A stretch of DNA of 64,000 nucleotides. Source: Natrinema salifodinae. GTDB lineage: Archaea; Halobacteriota; Halobacteria; Halobacteriales; Natrialbaceae. The notes beneath the pieces were generated by a model, which was not told where the DNA came from, made no database searches, and saw nothing but the letters and a program-made list of their open reading frames with translations. The position numbers and the translations under genes were made by a program. The stretch spans positions 62,001 through 126,000 of the forward strand of contig NZ_FOIS01000001.1 in the NCBI RefSeq assembly GCF_900110455.1, written 5' to 3'. Positions 53,447 through 62,770 of this stretch are shown one piece after another. Each line of letters begins with the position of its first letter. Position 1 is the stretch's first letter.

Positions 53447-54237
53447 CGAACCACCTTCCGTTCGAGCCACTCGTAGCCGCGGACGGCGAAGAATGCCGCC
53501 CCGGAGATGATCACGAGAACGGCGAACATCGACGTGTAGTTCCCGATCTGCCCGTACCGGAGGATCTCGAACCCGATGCCCTGGTTCGAGGCGATGAGTT
53601 CGGCGCTCACCAGCGCGATGAACGCGATCGGGATCGCCTGGCGGATCCCGGTCAGGATGCTCGGGATCGTCGCGGGGACGACGACCTTGATCGGGATCTT
53701 CCACGAGGGCATTCCCATCATCTGAGCCGACCAGATCAGGTTCCGATCGACGTCTCTCGCGGCGTTGTAGCTGTTGAGGACGATCGGGAGCAGGCAGGCG
53801 AGGAAGACGATCAGGATCGCCGTCTCCGTGCCGACGCCGAGCCAGAGGATCGCCAGCGGCACGAGCGCGGCCTTCGGGATCGGATAGAGAAGCGCCAGGA
53901 ACACCTCGAAGACGTTCTCGATCGGCTTCGACCGGGCCATCCCGACGCCGAGCGCCACGCCGACCGCGATGCTCAGTCCGAGCCCGACCGCGATCCGGTA
54001 GAGCGACATCTGGAGGTGCGGGAGGACCTGCCCGCTCGCGAGCAGGTCCCACGTGACTCGGAAGACCGCCGTCGGCGGCGGGAGGATCTCGCTCGAGACG
54101 ACGGTGCCGCTTGCCAGTTCCCACAGCCCCGCGACGATGACCAGTGGGATCCACTCGACGACGAACCAGGCGACCCGTCGGAACGGGGCCGGGAGCGTTT
54201 CGTCCAGCGCGTCGAATCTGAAGTCGGCGTAGGACAT
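53437..54237 (-). CDS. ABC transporter permease, nitrate/sulfonate type (first of pair)
   Basis: A 266-residue permease with about six helices and the coupling loop SAQMMGMPSWKIPIKVVVPA. It starts 4 bp after the ATPase gene and overlaps the second permease by 10 bp. It would pair with the latter as a heterodimer. N-terminal residues (ADFRFDALDETLPAPFRR) form a short cytoplasmic tail. Confidence 0.9.
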   Translation of the reverse strand: MSYADFRFDALDETLPAPFRRVAWFVVEWIPLVIVAGLWELASGTVVSSEILPPPTAVFRVTWDLLASGQVLPHLQMSLYRIAVGLGLSIAVGVALGVGMARSKPIENVFEVFLALLYPIPKAALVPLAILWLGVGTETAILIVFLACLLPIVLNSYNAARDVDRNLIWSAQMMGMPSWKIPIKVVVPATIPSILTGIRQAIPIAFIALVSAELIASNQGIGFEILRYGQIGNYTSMFAVLVIISGAAFFAVRGYEWLERKVVRWT

Positions 54238-54241
54238 GGGC

Positions 54242-55027
54242 TTAGAGTTGCGCCTCGGGGGTCGTTTCCTCCCGGAGCGATTGCCAGACGTCGTTTTTCG
54301 TGGCGGTGTACTCGTCGGACATGATGATCTCCTCGCGGGGTCGAGAGCGATCGAGGTCGATCTCGACGGTGGTCTTCTTCGTTCCGGGATGGCGGGTCAT
54401 GATCATCACGCGTTCGGAGAGGTAGACCGCCTCCTCGACGTCGTGGGTGATGAACATGACCGTCTTCTCGAGGTCGCGCCAGATATCGATGAGGTGGTCC
54501 TGCAGGGACTCGCGCAGCGGTTGGTCGAGCGCCCCGAACGGCTCGTCCATCAGGAGGATCTTCGGATCGTACGCCAGCGTCCGCGCGAGCGCGACCCGCT
54601 GTTTCATCCCGCCCGACAGCTCCTTCGGGTACTTGTCCTCGAAGCCATCGAGGTCCATCATATCGATGAACCGCTGGGCGGTCGACCGGCGCTCCTCCTT
54701 ACCGACGCCCGCCTCCTCGAGCCCGTAGGTCACGTTTCCCATGACCGTCCGCCACGGGAAGAGCGCGTAGTCCTGGAAGACGACGCCGCGATCGGTCCCG
54801 GGGCCGTCGATCGGGTCGCCGTCGACGGCGATCGTCCCCGACGTCCCGTCGAGGAAGCCGGCGACGAGATAGAGCAGCGTGCTCTTCCCGCAGCCGCTCG
54901 GTCCGACGACGCTGAGGAATTCCCCGCTGGGGACGTCCAGCGAGAGGTCCTCGACCGCCGTCGTGCGTTCGTCTCCCGACTCGTACACCTTCTCGAGTTC
55001 CGAAATCGTAACTTGTCCGTCAACCAT
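54242..55027 (-). CDS. ABC transporter ATPase, nitrate/sulfonate type
   Basis: A 261-residue ATPase with Walker A GPSGCGKST, Q-loop VFQDYALFPWR, signature LSGGMKQRVALARTL, Walker B ILLMDEP and FGALDQPLR. It energises the importer with the permeases downstream (4-bp gap) and the binding protein upstream. A GT-rich imperfect repeat fills the 91-bp gap before it. Confidence 0.92.
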   Translation of the reverse strand: MVDGQVTISELEKVYESGDERTTAVEDLSLDVPSGEFLSVVGPSGCGKSTLLYLVAGFLDGTSGTIAVDGDPIDGPGTDRGVVFQDYALFPWRTVMGNVTYGLEEAGVGKEERRSTAQRFIDMMDLDGFEDKYPKELSGGMKQRVALARTLAYDPKILLMDEPFGALDQPLRESLQDHLIDIWRDLEKTVMFITHDVEEAVYLSERVMIMTRHPGTKKTTVEIDLDRSRPREEIIMSDEYTATKNDVWQSLREETTPEAQL

Positions 55028-55118
55028 CGTATTCGTGTCTCGCCCGTGCGTTCACGGCTCGGGTCTGGGTCTTGGTCTGGGTTCGGGGTCGGTTCATGGT
55101 CGGGCTCCGTGGGTCGGC
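55028..55118. repeat. GT-rich imperfect repeat between binding protein and ATPase genes
   Basis: The sequence CGGGTCTGGGTCTTGG and related GGGTC/GGTT units recur between 55054 and 55110. It is a low-complexity spacer within the operon and could form a transcription-attenuating structure; no function is shown. Confidence 0.4.
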
Positions 55119-56129
55119 TCAGGGCAGGTACTCGTTGGTCGCGTGCTCCTCGACGTCGAACGTGTCGTCGGTAAAGCCCATCTCGTGCATCTCGTCTATC
55201 GCGAACTGAAGGCGATCGAAGTCGATCTCGATCTGGTCCCGGTAGTAGTCCTGCTCCGTCAGGAAGAACGAATCGACTAGCTCTTCCGGGATCTCGAAGT
55301 GCTCGCTGGCCAGCGAGACGACCTCGTCGCGGTTCTCGAACATGTAGTCGACGACGTCGACGTAGTCTTCCATCCACGATTGGACGGCGTCTTCCTTCTG
55401 GTCTAAGGCGTTGTTCGACGCGACGACGTACGCGAACGGGTACTCCCCGTCCCAGACGTCCTGACTGGAGAACACCTCGTTGAAGCCGTTGTTCCGTGCC
55501 TGGGGCGCGAACAGGGCCGGGTAGATGGCGACGTCGAAGATCCCGTCCTCGAGACCGGCCGTGAACGTGGGGAAGTCCTGTTCGACGAATTCGACGTCCT
55601 CGTCGGGATCCAGGCCGAGTTCCAGAAGCTGGCGCTGGTACACCGAGTGGATGCCGGTCCCCAACGAGTTGACGCCCAGGGTCGCACCTTCCATGTCTTC
55701 GGGTTCGGTGATGTCCGAGTCGCTGTGCGAAAAGATGGTGAACCCGTAGTAGTCGTCGTGTGCGTCCCAGAAGTCGGTCGCGAGCATCGTGATGTTGCCG
55801 GGGACGGCTTCCTGCATCACCGCCGAGGCGTAGCTGACCGTCGTCACGAGACAGATGTCAGACTCGCCGGCCGCCAGCGCGTTCAGCGAGTCCGGCGTGC
55901 TCGAATCCTGCGAGACGTTCAGCTCGTACTCGTCGCCGATGTTCCCGAGCTGATCCTGAATATCCGGGATGTCGAGCAGCGACCCCAGGTTCTCGATGGG
56001 AACGGTGAAGTTGAACCCCAGCGCATCGTCGCCGCCTCCCCCGCCGACGCAGCCGGCCAGGCCGGTGAGGCCGGCAGCGGCGACCGCAGTGCCGGACTTG
56101 AGGAATGTTCTCCTGCTACGTGGTAGCAT
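55119..56129 (-). CDS. NMT1/SsuA-like ABC solute-binding lipoprotein
   Basis: A 336-residue secreted protein with a Tat-like signal (RSRRTFLKSGTAVAAAG) and a lipobox-like LAGC, followed by a Gly/Asp-rich linker and the two-lobed NMT1/SsuA fold (TVPIENLGSLLDIPDI, LAAGESDICLVTTVSYA). It delivers the substrate to the permeases downstream. Its gene is divergent from the 2-oxoacid dehydrogenase E1 genes, so substrate import and oxidation may be linked. An AT-rich minus-strand box (CTTTTTACC near 56155) precedes the ATG. Confidence 0.9.
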   Translation of the reverse strand: MLPRSRRTFLKSGTAVAAAGLTGLAGCVGGGGGDDALGFNFTVPIENLGSLLDIPDIQDQLGNIGDEYELNVSQDSSTPDSLNALAAGESDICLVTTVSYASAVMQEAVPGNITMLATDFWDAHDDYYGFTIFSHSDSDITEPEDMEGATLGVNSLGTGIHSVYQRQLLELGLDPDEDVEFVEQDFPTFTAGLEDGIFDVAIYPALFAPQARNNGFNEVFSSQDVWDGEYPFAYVVASNNALDQKEDAVQSWMEDYVDVVDYMFENRDEVVSLASEHFEIPEELVDSFFLTEQDYYRDQIEIDFDRLQFAIDEMHEMGFTDDTFDVEEHATNEYLP

Positions 56130-56496
56130 ACTCCTTCGTATATCCGTATAGTGGTAAAAAGATTGTGATGGAATGTTACCCGACGGAATCGGCTGATGTT
56201 TAACAGCGGCACAGTCGGCGGTCGAACCAGTCGAAGGTCGGAAGAAAAACGGGGCTGATTCGGTACTACCGTTCGAATTCGCCTCGTTGCGGTCGTTTCC
56301 ACCGGTGCTAGGCGTTAGAACTCGGTAGCAGGCCGACGATCGACGACCGCCGGTCGTCAGTCGGCGATCGATGACGGTTCGGGACCGATCGAGCGACGGG
56401 CGGCGAGCAGCGGGCGGCGAGCGGCGGACGTCCGCGAAACGGTGGGAGGGAGTAGCAAAGATTTATACGGTTGATGCAGACATGTTGAGCCGTACT
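56130..56496. other. Divergent promoter region, 367 bp
   Basis: Contains the minus-strand TATA-like run for 56129 and the plus-strand TATA (GATTTATACGG, 56459-56469) for the E1 alpha gene. No dyad operator and no gene are seen. Confidence 0.5.
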
Positions 56497-57660
56497 ATGG
56501 ACGACAGCCCACGACCAGTGACCCCAGCGCCGGCGTCGGTCGACACCGGCGTCGATCCGCTCTCGCAGGGGGATCTGGAGATCGAAACGTACCGCGTGGT
56601 ACGTCCCGACGGGTCGTTCGACGCCGATCGGGTCCCGGATCTCGACGACGACGAACTCCGCGATCTCTACCGCTGGATGCTGCTGCAACGCGTCTACGAC
56701 GATCGGGCGACGAAACTACAGCGGCGCGGCCGGCTCGGCACGGTCGCTTCGGGCCGCGGGCAGGAAGCCAGCATCGTCGGCAGCGGCTACGCGCTCTCCC
56801 GGGACGACTGGATCTTCCCGTACGGTCGCGAGGCCGGCGCGCTGTTGATGCACGGGCTTTCGATGCGCGATCTCCTGTTGTACTGGCGCGGCATCGAGGA
56901 CGCTTCGCGGATGGAGGGCGCGAACGTCTTCGGCATGGCCATCTCGATCGGCTCACACATCCCGCTCGCGACCGGCAAGGCCTGGGGGATGCGACTCGAG
57001 GGCCAGGACGCCGTCGCGTTCGCGAACCTCGGCGACGGAGCGACCTCGACCGGCGCGTTCCACGAGGGGATGAACTTCGCCGGCGTCCTCGGCGCGCCAG
57101 CGGTATTCTTCTGCCAGAACAATCAGTACGCGATCTCGCTGCCGTTCGACGAGCAGACGAACGCCGAGACGGTCGCCCAGAAGGCCCTCGCTTACGGTCT
57201 CGACGGCATCCGCGTCGACGGCAACGACGTGCTCGCGGTCTACAACGCGGTCTCGACCGCCCGCGAACGCGCCCTCGACGGGAACCCGGTCCTGGTCGAG
57301 GCCGTCACCTACCGGCGCGGCGCGCACACGACCAGCGACGACCCGACGCGGTACCGCGCCGACGACGAGGTCGACGAGTGGAAAGAGCGCGATCCGCTGG
57401 AGCGCTACCAGGCGTTTCTCGAGGAGACCGGTCGATGGGACGCGATCGACGAGGAAGCGATCCGCGAGGAGATCGAGGAAGAATTCGATGAGGCGGTCGA
57501 CGCCGCCGACGCCTTCGAGGAACGCGGCATCGAGGAGATCTTCGAGTACCTCCACGAGGAGATGCCGCCGGAACTGAAACGGCAACTCGAGGAGTTCCGC
57601 GAGCTATTGGAGGAGCGACCCGACATGGACGACTACATCGAACGGCGGCCGAAGGGGTGA
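56497..57660 (+). CDS. 2-oxoacid dehydrogenase E1 component, alpha subunit
   Basis: A 387-residue ThDP-dependent subunit. The segments GRGQEASIVGSGYAL, DWIFPYGREAGALLMHG, NVFGMAISIGSHIPLATGKAWG and the ThDP motif NLGDGATSTGAFHEGMNFA ending NNQYAISLP are typical of branched-chain, acetoin and pyruvate-type E1 alpha chains. The ATG at 56497 is preferred: the TATA box at 56459-56469 lies about 33 bp before it, while the in-frame ATG at 56482 is too close. It precedes E1 beta by 6 bp. Haloarchaea oxidise pyruvate and 2-oxoglutarate with ferredoxin enzymes, so this complex probably serves a special 2-oxoacid. Confidence 0.9.
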   Translation: MDDSPRPVTPAPASVDTGVDPLSQGDLEIETYRVVRPDGSFDADRVPDLDDDELRDLYRWMLLQRVYDDRATKLQRRGRLGTVASGRGQEASIVGSGYALSRDDWIFPYGREAGALLMHGLSMRDLLLYWRGIEDASRMEGANVFGMAISIGSHIPLATGKAWGMRLEGQDAVAFANLGDGATSTGAFHEGMNFAGVLGAPAVFFCQNNQYAISLPFDEQTNAETVAQKALAYGLDGIRVDGNDVLAVYNAVSTARERALDGNPVLVEAVTYRRGAHTTSDDPTRYRADDEVDEWKERDPLERYQAFLEETGRWDAIDEEAIREEIEEEFDEAVDAADAFEERGIEEIFEYLHEEMPPELKRQLEEFRELLEERPDMDDYIERRPKG

Positions 57661-57666
57661 CCAGTT

Positions 57667-58635
57667 ATGAACGCGACAATCATCGACGCGATCAACGACG
57701 CACTGCACGAGGAGATGCGAAACGACGACCGGACGCTCGTCTTCGGCCAGGACGTCGCCGAGTCCGGCGGCGTGTTCCGGGCGACCGACGGGCTCTTGGA
57801 GGAGTTCGGCTCCGATCGCGTGCTCGACACCCCGCTCTCGGAGATCGCGATCGTCGGCGGCGCGGTCGGCCTGGCGACCCACGGCTTCCGCCCGATCGCG
57901 GAGATCCAGTTCTCCGGGTTCCTGCCGCCGGCATTCGACCAACTGGTCACGAACGCCAGCCGCATCCGCTGGCGGACCCGCGGCGAACTCACCGCGCCGA
58001 TGGTCGTCCGGACGCCCTACGGGGCCGGCGTGCGAGCGCTGGAACACCACTCCGAGAGCCTGGAGGCGATCTACGGCCACGTTCCCGGTCTCAAGGTCGC
58101 GATTCCGTCGACGCCCCACGACGCCAAGGGGATGCTCATAAGCGCCATCCGCGATCCGGATCCGGTCCTGTTCATGGAGCCGAAACACGTCTACCGCTCG
58201 CTGCGCGAGGAGGTCCCCGAAGGGACCTACACCGAACCGCTCGGCCAGGCGGCCGTGCGACAGGAGGGCGAGGACGTCACGGTCATCTCGTGGGGCGCGA
58301 TGATGCACAAGACCCTCGAAGCCGTCGACAACCTCGACGACGTCGACGCCGAGGTGATCGACCTGCGGACCATCTCGCCGCTCGACCGAGCAACGATCAC
58401 CGAGTCAGTCCGGAAGACCGGCCGCTGCGTCGTCGTCCACGAGGCAGCCAAGACCGGCGGCCTGGCCGGCGAACTCATCGCGACGATCAACGACGAGGTC
58501 CTGATGTACCTCGAAGCGCCGGTCGAGCGCGTGACCGGCTTCGACGTGCCCGTCCCGCTGCTCTCGATGGAGGACTACTACATCCCGCACCCGCCGCGGA
58601 TCGAGGAAGCGATCACGGAAACCGTCGCGTACTGA
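57667..58635 (+). CDS. 2-oxoacid dehydrogenase E1 component, beta subunit
   Basis: A 322-residue subunit with DRTLVFGQDVAESGGVFRAT, LDTPLSEIAIVGGAVGLATHG, EIQFSGFLPPAFDQLV, RTPYGAGVRALEHHSES and the C-terminal RVTGFDVPVPLLSMEDYYIP. It supplies the second half of the ThDP site in an alpha2beta2 E1. It lies 6 bp after E1 alpha. E2 and E3 are on the opposite strand in a convergent operon, an unusual split of one complex. Confidence 0.92.
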   Translation: MNATIIDAINDALHEEMRNDDRTLVFGQDVAESGGVFRATDGLLEEFGSDRVLDTPLSEIAIVGGAVGLATHGFRPIAEIQFSGFLPPAFDQLVTNASRIRWRTRGELTAPMVVRTPYGAGVRALEHHSESLEAIYGHVPGLKVAIPSTPHDAKGMLISAIRDPDPVLFMEPKHVYRSLREEVPEGTYTEPLGQAAVRQEGEDVTVISWGAMMHKTLEAVDNLDDVDAEVIDLRTISPLDRATITESVRKTGRCVVVHEAAKTGGLAGELIATINDEVLMYLEAPVERVTGFDVPVPLLSMEDYYIPHPPRIEEAITETVAY

Positions 58636-58737
58636 CGGCCGTCGACTCCTTCAGGTCGCGACGGTTTCGTTCCCGTTCCCGTTTCCGTTCTCGCGCGTTT
58701 CCGATTCGCTAGCTTCGGTTTCCGATCCGCTATCGAT
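58636..58737. repeat. Pyrimidine-rich spacer between convergent operons
   Basis: A T/C-rich stretch with repeated GTTCCC and GTTTCC hexamers (about 58668-58720). It lies between the convergent E1 and E3 genes and may contain transcription terminators for both directions. Confidence 0.35.
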
Positions 58738-60165
58738 TCACCGGTTCAGCGTGTGAATCGTCCGCTCCCGCGCGTTCTCGGCTGCCTCCATCACCGCCTC
58801 CGAGAGCGTCGGGTGCGCGTGGACGGTGCCGCCCAGGTCCTCGAGTCTCGCACCCAGTTCGATCGCCAGGCCGAGCTCGCCGATCAGTTCCGACGCCTCG
58901 GGCGCGACGGCCTGGCCGCCGAGGACGAAGCCGGTCTCCGCGTCGGCGACGAGCCGCACGAACCCGTCGGACTCGCCCAACGTGAGCGCGCGGCCGCTGG
59001 CGCGCAACGGCATCGTTCCGACGACGGGGTCGTACCCGGCCGCCGCCGCCTCCGCCTCGGTCAAGCCGACGGTCCCGATCTCGGGATCGGTGAACACCGC
59101 CGCGGGGATCGCCCGGTGATCCAGCGCCGCGGGTTCGCCGGCCGCGACGCCGGCGGCGACGAGCCCCGCCGCGCTGGCCTCGTGAGCGAGCATCGGCTCG
59201 CCGGCCACGTCGCCGACCGCCATGACGTGGTCGACGGCGGTCCGCGCGTGCTCGTCGGTCGGGAGGAACCCGCGCTCGTCCGGTTCGAGACCGATGGCAT
59301 CCAGCTCGAGGCCCTCGGTCACGGGCTCGCGGCCGACGGCGACCAGGACGCGATCGGCGTCGTAGACGCGCTCGTCGCCGTCCTCGCGCTCGGTGACGAC
59401 CTCGATTCCGTCGCCGTCGGCGTCGCGCCACTCGCTCGCGCGCTCGCCGAAGTGGAAGTCGATGCCCAGGTCCGCGGCGCGCTCTCTGACGACGCGGGTG
59501 ACGTCGTCTTCGTAGTTGGGAAGCGCGTCGTCGAGCGCCTCGACGACCGTGACGTCGGCGCCGGCCTTCGTGAACGCCGTCGAGAGCTCCATTCCGATGT
59601 AGCCCGCGCCGACGACGACCAGGGCCTCCGGGACGGCGTCGGCGTCAAGCGCGTCGCGCGAGGACCAGACCGGCTCGTCGCCGAAGTCGAACCCGGGCAG
59701 CGATATCGGGCGGCTCCCCGTCGCGATGACGGCGTGCTCGAACTCGACGGACTCGCTGCCCTGTCCCTCGCCGCCGTGGGCGATGCGGACCGTGTGTTCG
59801 TCGACGAACGTCGCCGTTCCCTCGATCAGGTTCACGCCGTTGGCCTTGCAGAGCTTCTCGACGCCGCCGGTGAGCCGGTCGACGACGCCGTCCTTCCACT
59901 CGACCAGCGTCCGCATGTCGACGGTCGGGTCGGCGCGGACGCCGAACTCCTCGGCCTGGCGGGCCTCGTGGGCGATGTCCGTGGCCGTCAGCAACGCCTT
60001 CGAGGGGATACAGCCGTAATTGAGGCAGGTCCCGCCGTAGGCGTCCTTCTCGACCAGGGTCGCGTCGAGTCCGTGTTGCGCGGCGCGGATCGCGGCCGTG
60101 TAGCCGCCCGGTCCGCCGCCGATGATCAGTACGTCAGTGCCGGTGGGTACGTCTCCGACGACCAT
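58738..60165 (-). CDS. lpdA: Dihydrolipoamide dehydrogenase (E3)
   Basis: A 475-residue flavoprotein disulfide reductase. The N-terminal FAD fold is LIIGGGPGGYTAAIRA, the redox-active disulfide is GGTCLNYGCIPSKALL, the NAD fold is VVVGAGYIGMELSTAF, VMAVGDVAGEPMLAHEA is the second FAD contact, and the C-terminal interface has HAHPTLSEAV with the His/Glu pair. It reoxidises lipoyl groups of E2 with NAD+. Its ATG overlaps the E2 stop (TAATG), so E2 and E3 are translationally coupled. Confidence 0.93.
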   Translation of the reverse strand: MVVGDVPTGTDVLIIGGGPGGYTAAIRAAQHGLDATLVEKDAYGGTCLNYGCIPSKALLTATDIAHEARQAEEFGVRADPTVDMRTLVEWKDGVVDRLTGGVEKLCKANGVNLIEGTATFVDEHTVRIAHGGEGQGSESVEFEHAVIATGSRPISLPGFDFGDEPVWSSRDALDADAVPEALVVVGAGYIGMELSTAFTKAGADVTVVEALDDALPNYEDDVTRVVRERAADLGIDFHFGERASEWRDADGDGIEVVTEREDGDERVYDADRVLVAVGREPVTEGLELDAIGLEPDERGFLPTDEHARTAVDHVMAVGDVAGEPMLAHEASAAGLVAAGVAAGEPAALDHRAIPAAVFTDPEIGTVGLTEAEAAAAGYDPVVGTMPLRASGRALTLGESDGFVRLVADAETGFVLGGQAVAPEASELIGELGLAIELGARLEDLGGTVHAHPTLSEAVMEAAENARERTIHTLNR

Positions 60166-61850
60166 TATTCGAGTAGGAGCAGTTCCGGTTCGTTCAGGTA
60201 CCGTTTGACCTCGTTCGTGAACCGCGCGGCCTCGGCGCCGTCGACGATCCGGTGATCGACCGACATCGAGATCGGCAGCGTCGGCCTGGCGAGGAGCTCG
60301 CCGTCCTCGGCCCAGGGGCGTTCTTTCAGCGAGCCGAGCGCCAGGATGCCCGCTTCGGGATGGTTGATGATCGGCGAGGCGTACTCGCCGCCGATGGCGC
60401 CGATGTTGGTGATCGTGAAGGTGCCGCCCTGCAGTTCGTCGAGGCCGATCGACCGGTCGCGGGCGCGGGCGGCCTTGTTGTCGATCTCGCGGGCCAACTC
60501 CAACAGTCCCTTGCGGTCGGCGTTCTCGATCACCGGGACCATGAGCCCGGCGTCGGTCGCGACGGCGATCCCGATGTTATACTCGTCGTGGAGGACGATC
60601 TCCTCGCGCTCCTCGTCGAGTTCGCCGTTGATCGCCGGCACCTCCTTCAGCGCCGCGACGACGGCCTTGACCGCGAACGGCAGGTACGTGAGCTTGACGC
60701 CCCGCTCTTCGGCCCGCTCCTTGAGCCGACTGCGCGCGTCGACGAGTTCGGAAACCTCGACCTCGTCGTGGTGGCTCACGTGGGGCGCCGTGTACTTCGA
60801 GGTCGCCATCTGCTCGCCGATCGTCCGCCGAACGCCCGCGTAGGGGATCCGATCGCCCGGTCGTGGGCCGTCGGCCTGGTCCGCGCCCGTCGATCCCCGC
60901 GACTCTGTCGCGGTCTCGGCTGCGGCCTGTGATCCTTCCGCGGCCAATACCGCAGACTCCGGTCCCGGTGCCGATGACGCCGGCGGAGCGCCCGCCGAGC
61001 CTGCCGCGTACGAACGCACATCCTCCGGCGTCACGTACGGCTGGCCGTCCCGCCGCTCGCTCGCTGGCACGTCGTCGACGTCGACGCCCTCCTCGCGGGT
61101 CAGGCGACGCGTCGCCGGCATTGCTAGAGTTCGATCGCGGCCGGCGGCCGCCTGCGGCCGCGACTCGGCCGAATTACTCCCGCATCCGAGGTCGGGGCTT
61201 TCGACACTGACGGCGTCGGTCTCGATGGACGCGGACTCGGCTTCGACCGTCCCGGATTCGGGTCCGACTGCGCCGATGCTGGCGGACTCGGACGGGGTTT
61301 CCGCGTCCGATTCCGTCTCGGTCGCGGCCGCCTCCCCGGCGGCGTCGCGGACGTCCCGTTCCGAGAGCCGACTGCCGGGATCGGCCTCCTGTACGGCGGC
61401 GAGGTCGACGCCCAATTCCCGCGCGAGCCGCCGGACGCTCGGCGGCGCGAACACGCGCCCGTTCGGGATCGCCTCGTCTTGGTCCGTCTGATCCGGCTGA
61501 TCGGTCCGTCCCGTCCCGGCATCGCCGTCGCCTGGCGGCGCGGTCGAGTCGGCCCGGTCGCCTGCCGTCTCCGATTCCGACGCACCGGTATCGCTCGGCG
61601 CGTCGGCCTCGTCGACGTCGAAGACGACGAAGGTCTCGCCGACGGGAATCGTTTCGCCTTCCGCGGCGCGCAGTTCCTCGACGACGCCGTCGTAGGCCGA
61701 CGGGATCTCGACGAGCGCCTTGTCGGTCTCGACTTCCGCGATTGGTTGGTCTTCCGCGACGCGGTCGCCCGGCTCGACGAGCCAGGCGACGAGTTCGCCC
61801 TCGGCGACACCCTCGCCGACGTCGGGAAGCGCAAACTCCGTTCGCACCAT
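60165..61850 (-). CDS. 2-oxoacid dehydrogenase E2 acyltransferase with two subunit-binding domains
   Basis: A 561-residue E2. The lipoyl domain (about 1-80) carries the lipoyl-Lys at 44 in ETDKALVEI. Acidic linkers follow, then two peripheral subunit-binding domains: one near 135-172 (VRRLARELGVDLAAVQEADP) and one near 252-285 (TRRLTREEGVDVDDVPASE). After another long linker the catalytic domain (about 335-561) has the TITNIGAIGGEYASPIINHP loop and the catalytic HRIVDGA. Two such domains in one E2 chain are unusual. The ATG at 61850 starts the lipoyl domain; a TATA-like CTGTATACACC lies near -27. Confidence 0.9.
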   Translation of the reverse strand: MVRTEFALPDVGEGVAEGELVAWLVEPGDRVAEDQPIAEVETDKALVEIPSAYDGVVEELRAAEGETIPVGETFVVFDVDEADAPSDTGASESETAGDRADSTAPPGDGDAGTGRTDQPDQTDQDEAIPNGRVFAPPSVRRLARELGVDLAAVQEADPGSRLSERDVRDAAGEAAATETESDAETPSESASIGAVGPESGTVEAESASIETDAVSVESPDLGCGSNSAESRPQAAAGRDRTLAMPATRRLTREEGVDVDDVPASERRDGQPYVTPEDVRSYAAGSAGAPPASSAPGPESAVLAAEGSQAAAETATESRGSTGADQADGPRPGDRIPYAGVRRTIGEQMATSKYTAPHVSHHDEVEVSELVDARSRLKERAEERGVKLTYLPFAVKAVVAALKEVPAINGELDEEREEIVLHDEYNIGIAVATDAGLMVPVIENADRKGLLELAREIDNKAARARDRSIGLDELQGGTFTITNIGAIGGEYASPIINHPEAGILALGSLKERPWAEDGELLARPTLPISMSVDHRIVDGAEAARFTNEVKRYLNEPELLLLE

Positions 61851-61999
61851 GTAACAGTCACTCTCACACACTGGTGTATACAGTCTTCGATGCGCGAGCG
61901 GCGAGGTCGGGACCGGTTCACCGGTGCGGGTGCGCTCGCACGAGACGGCCGCCAGAAACGAATACCTATTAGTAGGAGCCGAACGGTTTATCGTGTACA

Positions 62000-62770
62000 A
62001 TGACAACCAGCGACACAGGGCCGGAAACGCCCGTGAAAACGGCTCAGACGACGTTCAGGATCGTCGAGGCGCTAAAAACGCTCGACGGTGCGACGGTGAC
62101 GGCGATCGCCGAGCGGCTGGATCTCCCGAAGAGCAGCGCGTACAACTACCTCAAGACCCTCGAGCACGAGGGGTACGTCGTCAGCGACGGCGGGGAGTAC
62201 GAACTCGGGCTGCGATTCCTCGATCTGGGCGCGTACGCCCGCCAGAAGAAGAAATTGTACACCGTAGCGAAGCCGGAACTCAGGTCCGTCGCCGAGGAGA
62301 CCGGCGAACTGGCCAACCTCCTCGTCGAGGAGAACGGACACGGGGTGTTCATCGTCCGGGAGCGCGGCCCGGACGCGGTCAACATCGATTCTTACACCGG
62401 CCAGTGCGTGCACTTACACACGACCGCGCTCGGCAAGACGATCCTCGCCCACCTCCCATCGGACCGACGGGACGAGATTATCGATCGGTACGGGCTGCCG
62501 GCGAAGACGGACCGGACGATCACCGATCGGGAGACCCTGCTCAATGAACTCGACGAGATTCGCCAAAACGAGGTCGCGTACGATCGGGAGGAGCGGATCA
62601 AAGGGCTCCACTGCGTCGCGGTACCGGTCTTCGAGGACGATCGGATCTCCGGCGCGATCAGCGTGTCCGGACCGAACAGCCGAATGGACGACGAGCGGAT
62701 TCGAGAGACTATCCTCCCACAGCTCCGGCACGCGGCGAACATCGTCGAACTCAACCAGACGTATTCGTGA
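62000..62770 (+). CDS. IclR-family transcriptional regulator
   Basis: A 256-residue regulator with winged helix-turn-helix at about residues 17-75 (VTAIAERLDLPKSSAYNYLKTL) and effector domain (TTALGKTILAHLPSDRRDEIID, LHCVAVPVFEDDRISGAISV). It is divergent from E2-E3 with 149 bp between the starts, so it likely regulates that operon and perhaps the E1 genes. An AT-rich ACCTATTAGTAGG near 61966 may be its promoter. The third IclR protein of the window, it is divergent in sequence from those at 21364 and 42730. Confidence 0.9.
   Translation: MTTSDTGPETPVKTAQTTFRIVEALKTLDGATVTAIAERLDLPKSSAYNYLKTLEHEGYVVSDGGEYELGLRFLDLGAYARQKKKLYTVAKPELRSVAEETGELANLLVEENGHGVFIVRERGPDAVNIDSYTGQCVHLHTTALGKTILAHLPSDRRDEIIDRYGLPAKTDRTITDRETLLNELDEIRQNEVAYDREERIKGLHCVAVPVFEDDRISGAISVSGPNSRMDDERIRETILPQLRHAANIVELNQTYS

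Noticed and set aside
52667-54154. Long reading of the second permease starting at 54154
   Set aside because: The added N-terminal half overlaps the first permease in another frame and is Arg/Pro-rich; the ATG at 53446 begins the normal permease.
58753-60255. 500-codon plus-strand frame opposite dihydrolipoamide dehydrogenase
   Set aside because: Shadow of a gene with complete catalytic motifs on the other strand.
61851-62006. 52-residue N-terminal extension of the E2 protein
   Set aside because: The lipoyl domain starts at 61850, where a TATA-like box fits; the extension overlaps the divergent IclR start.
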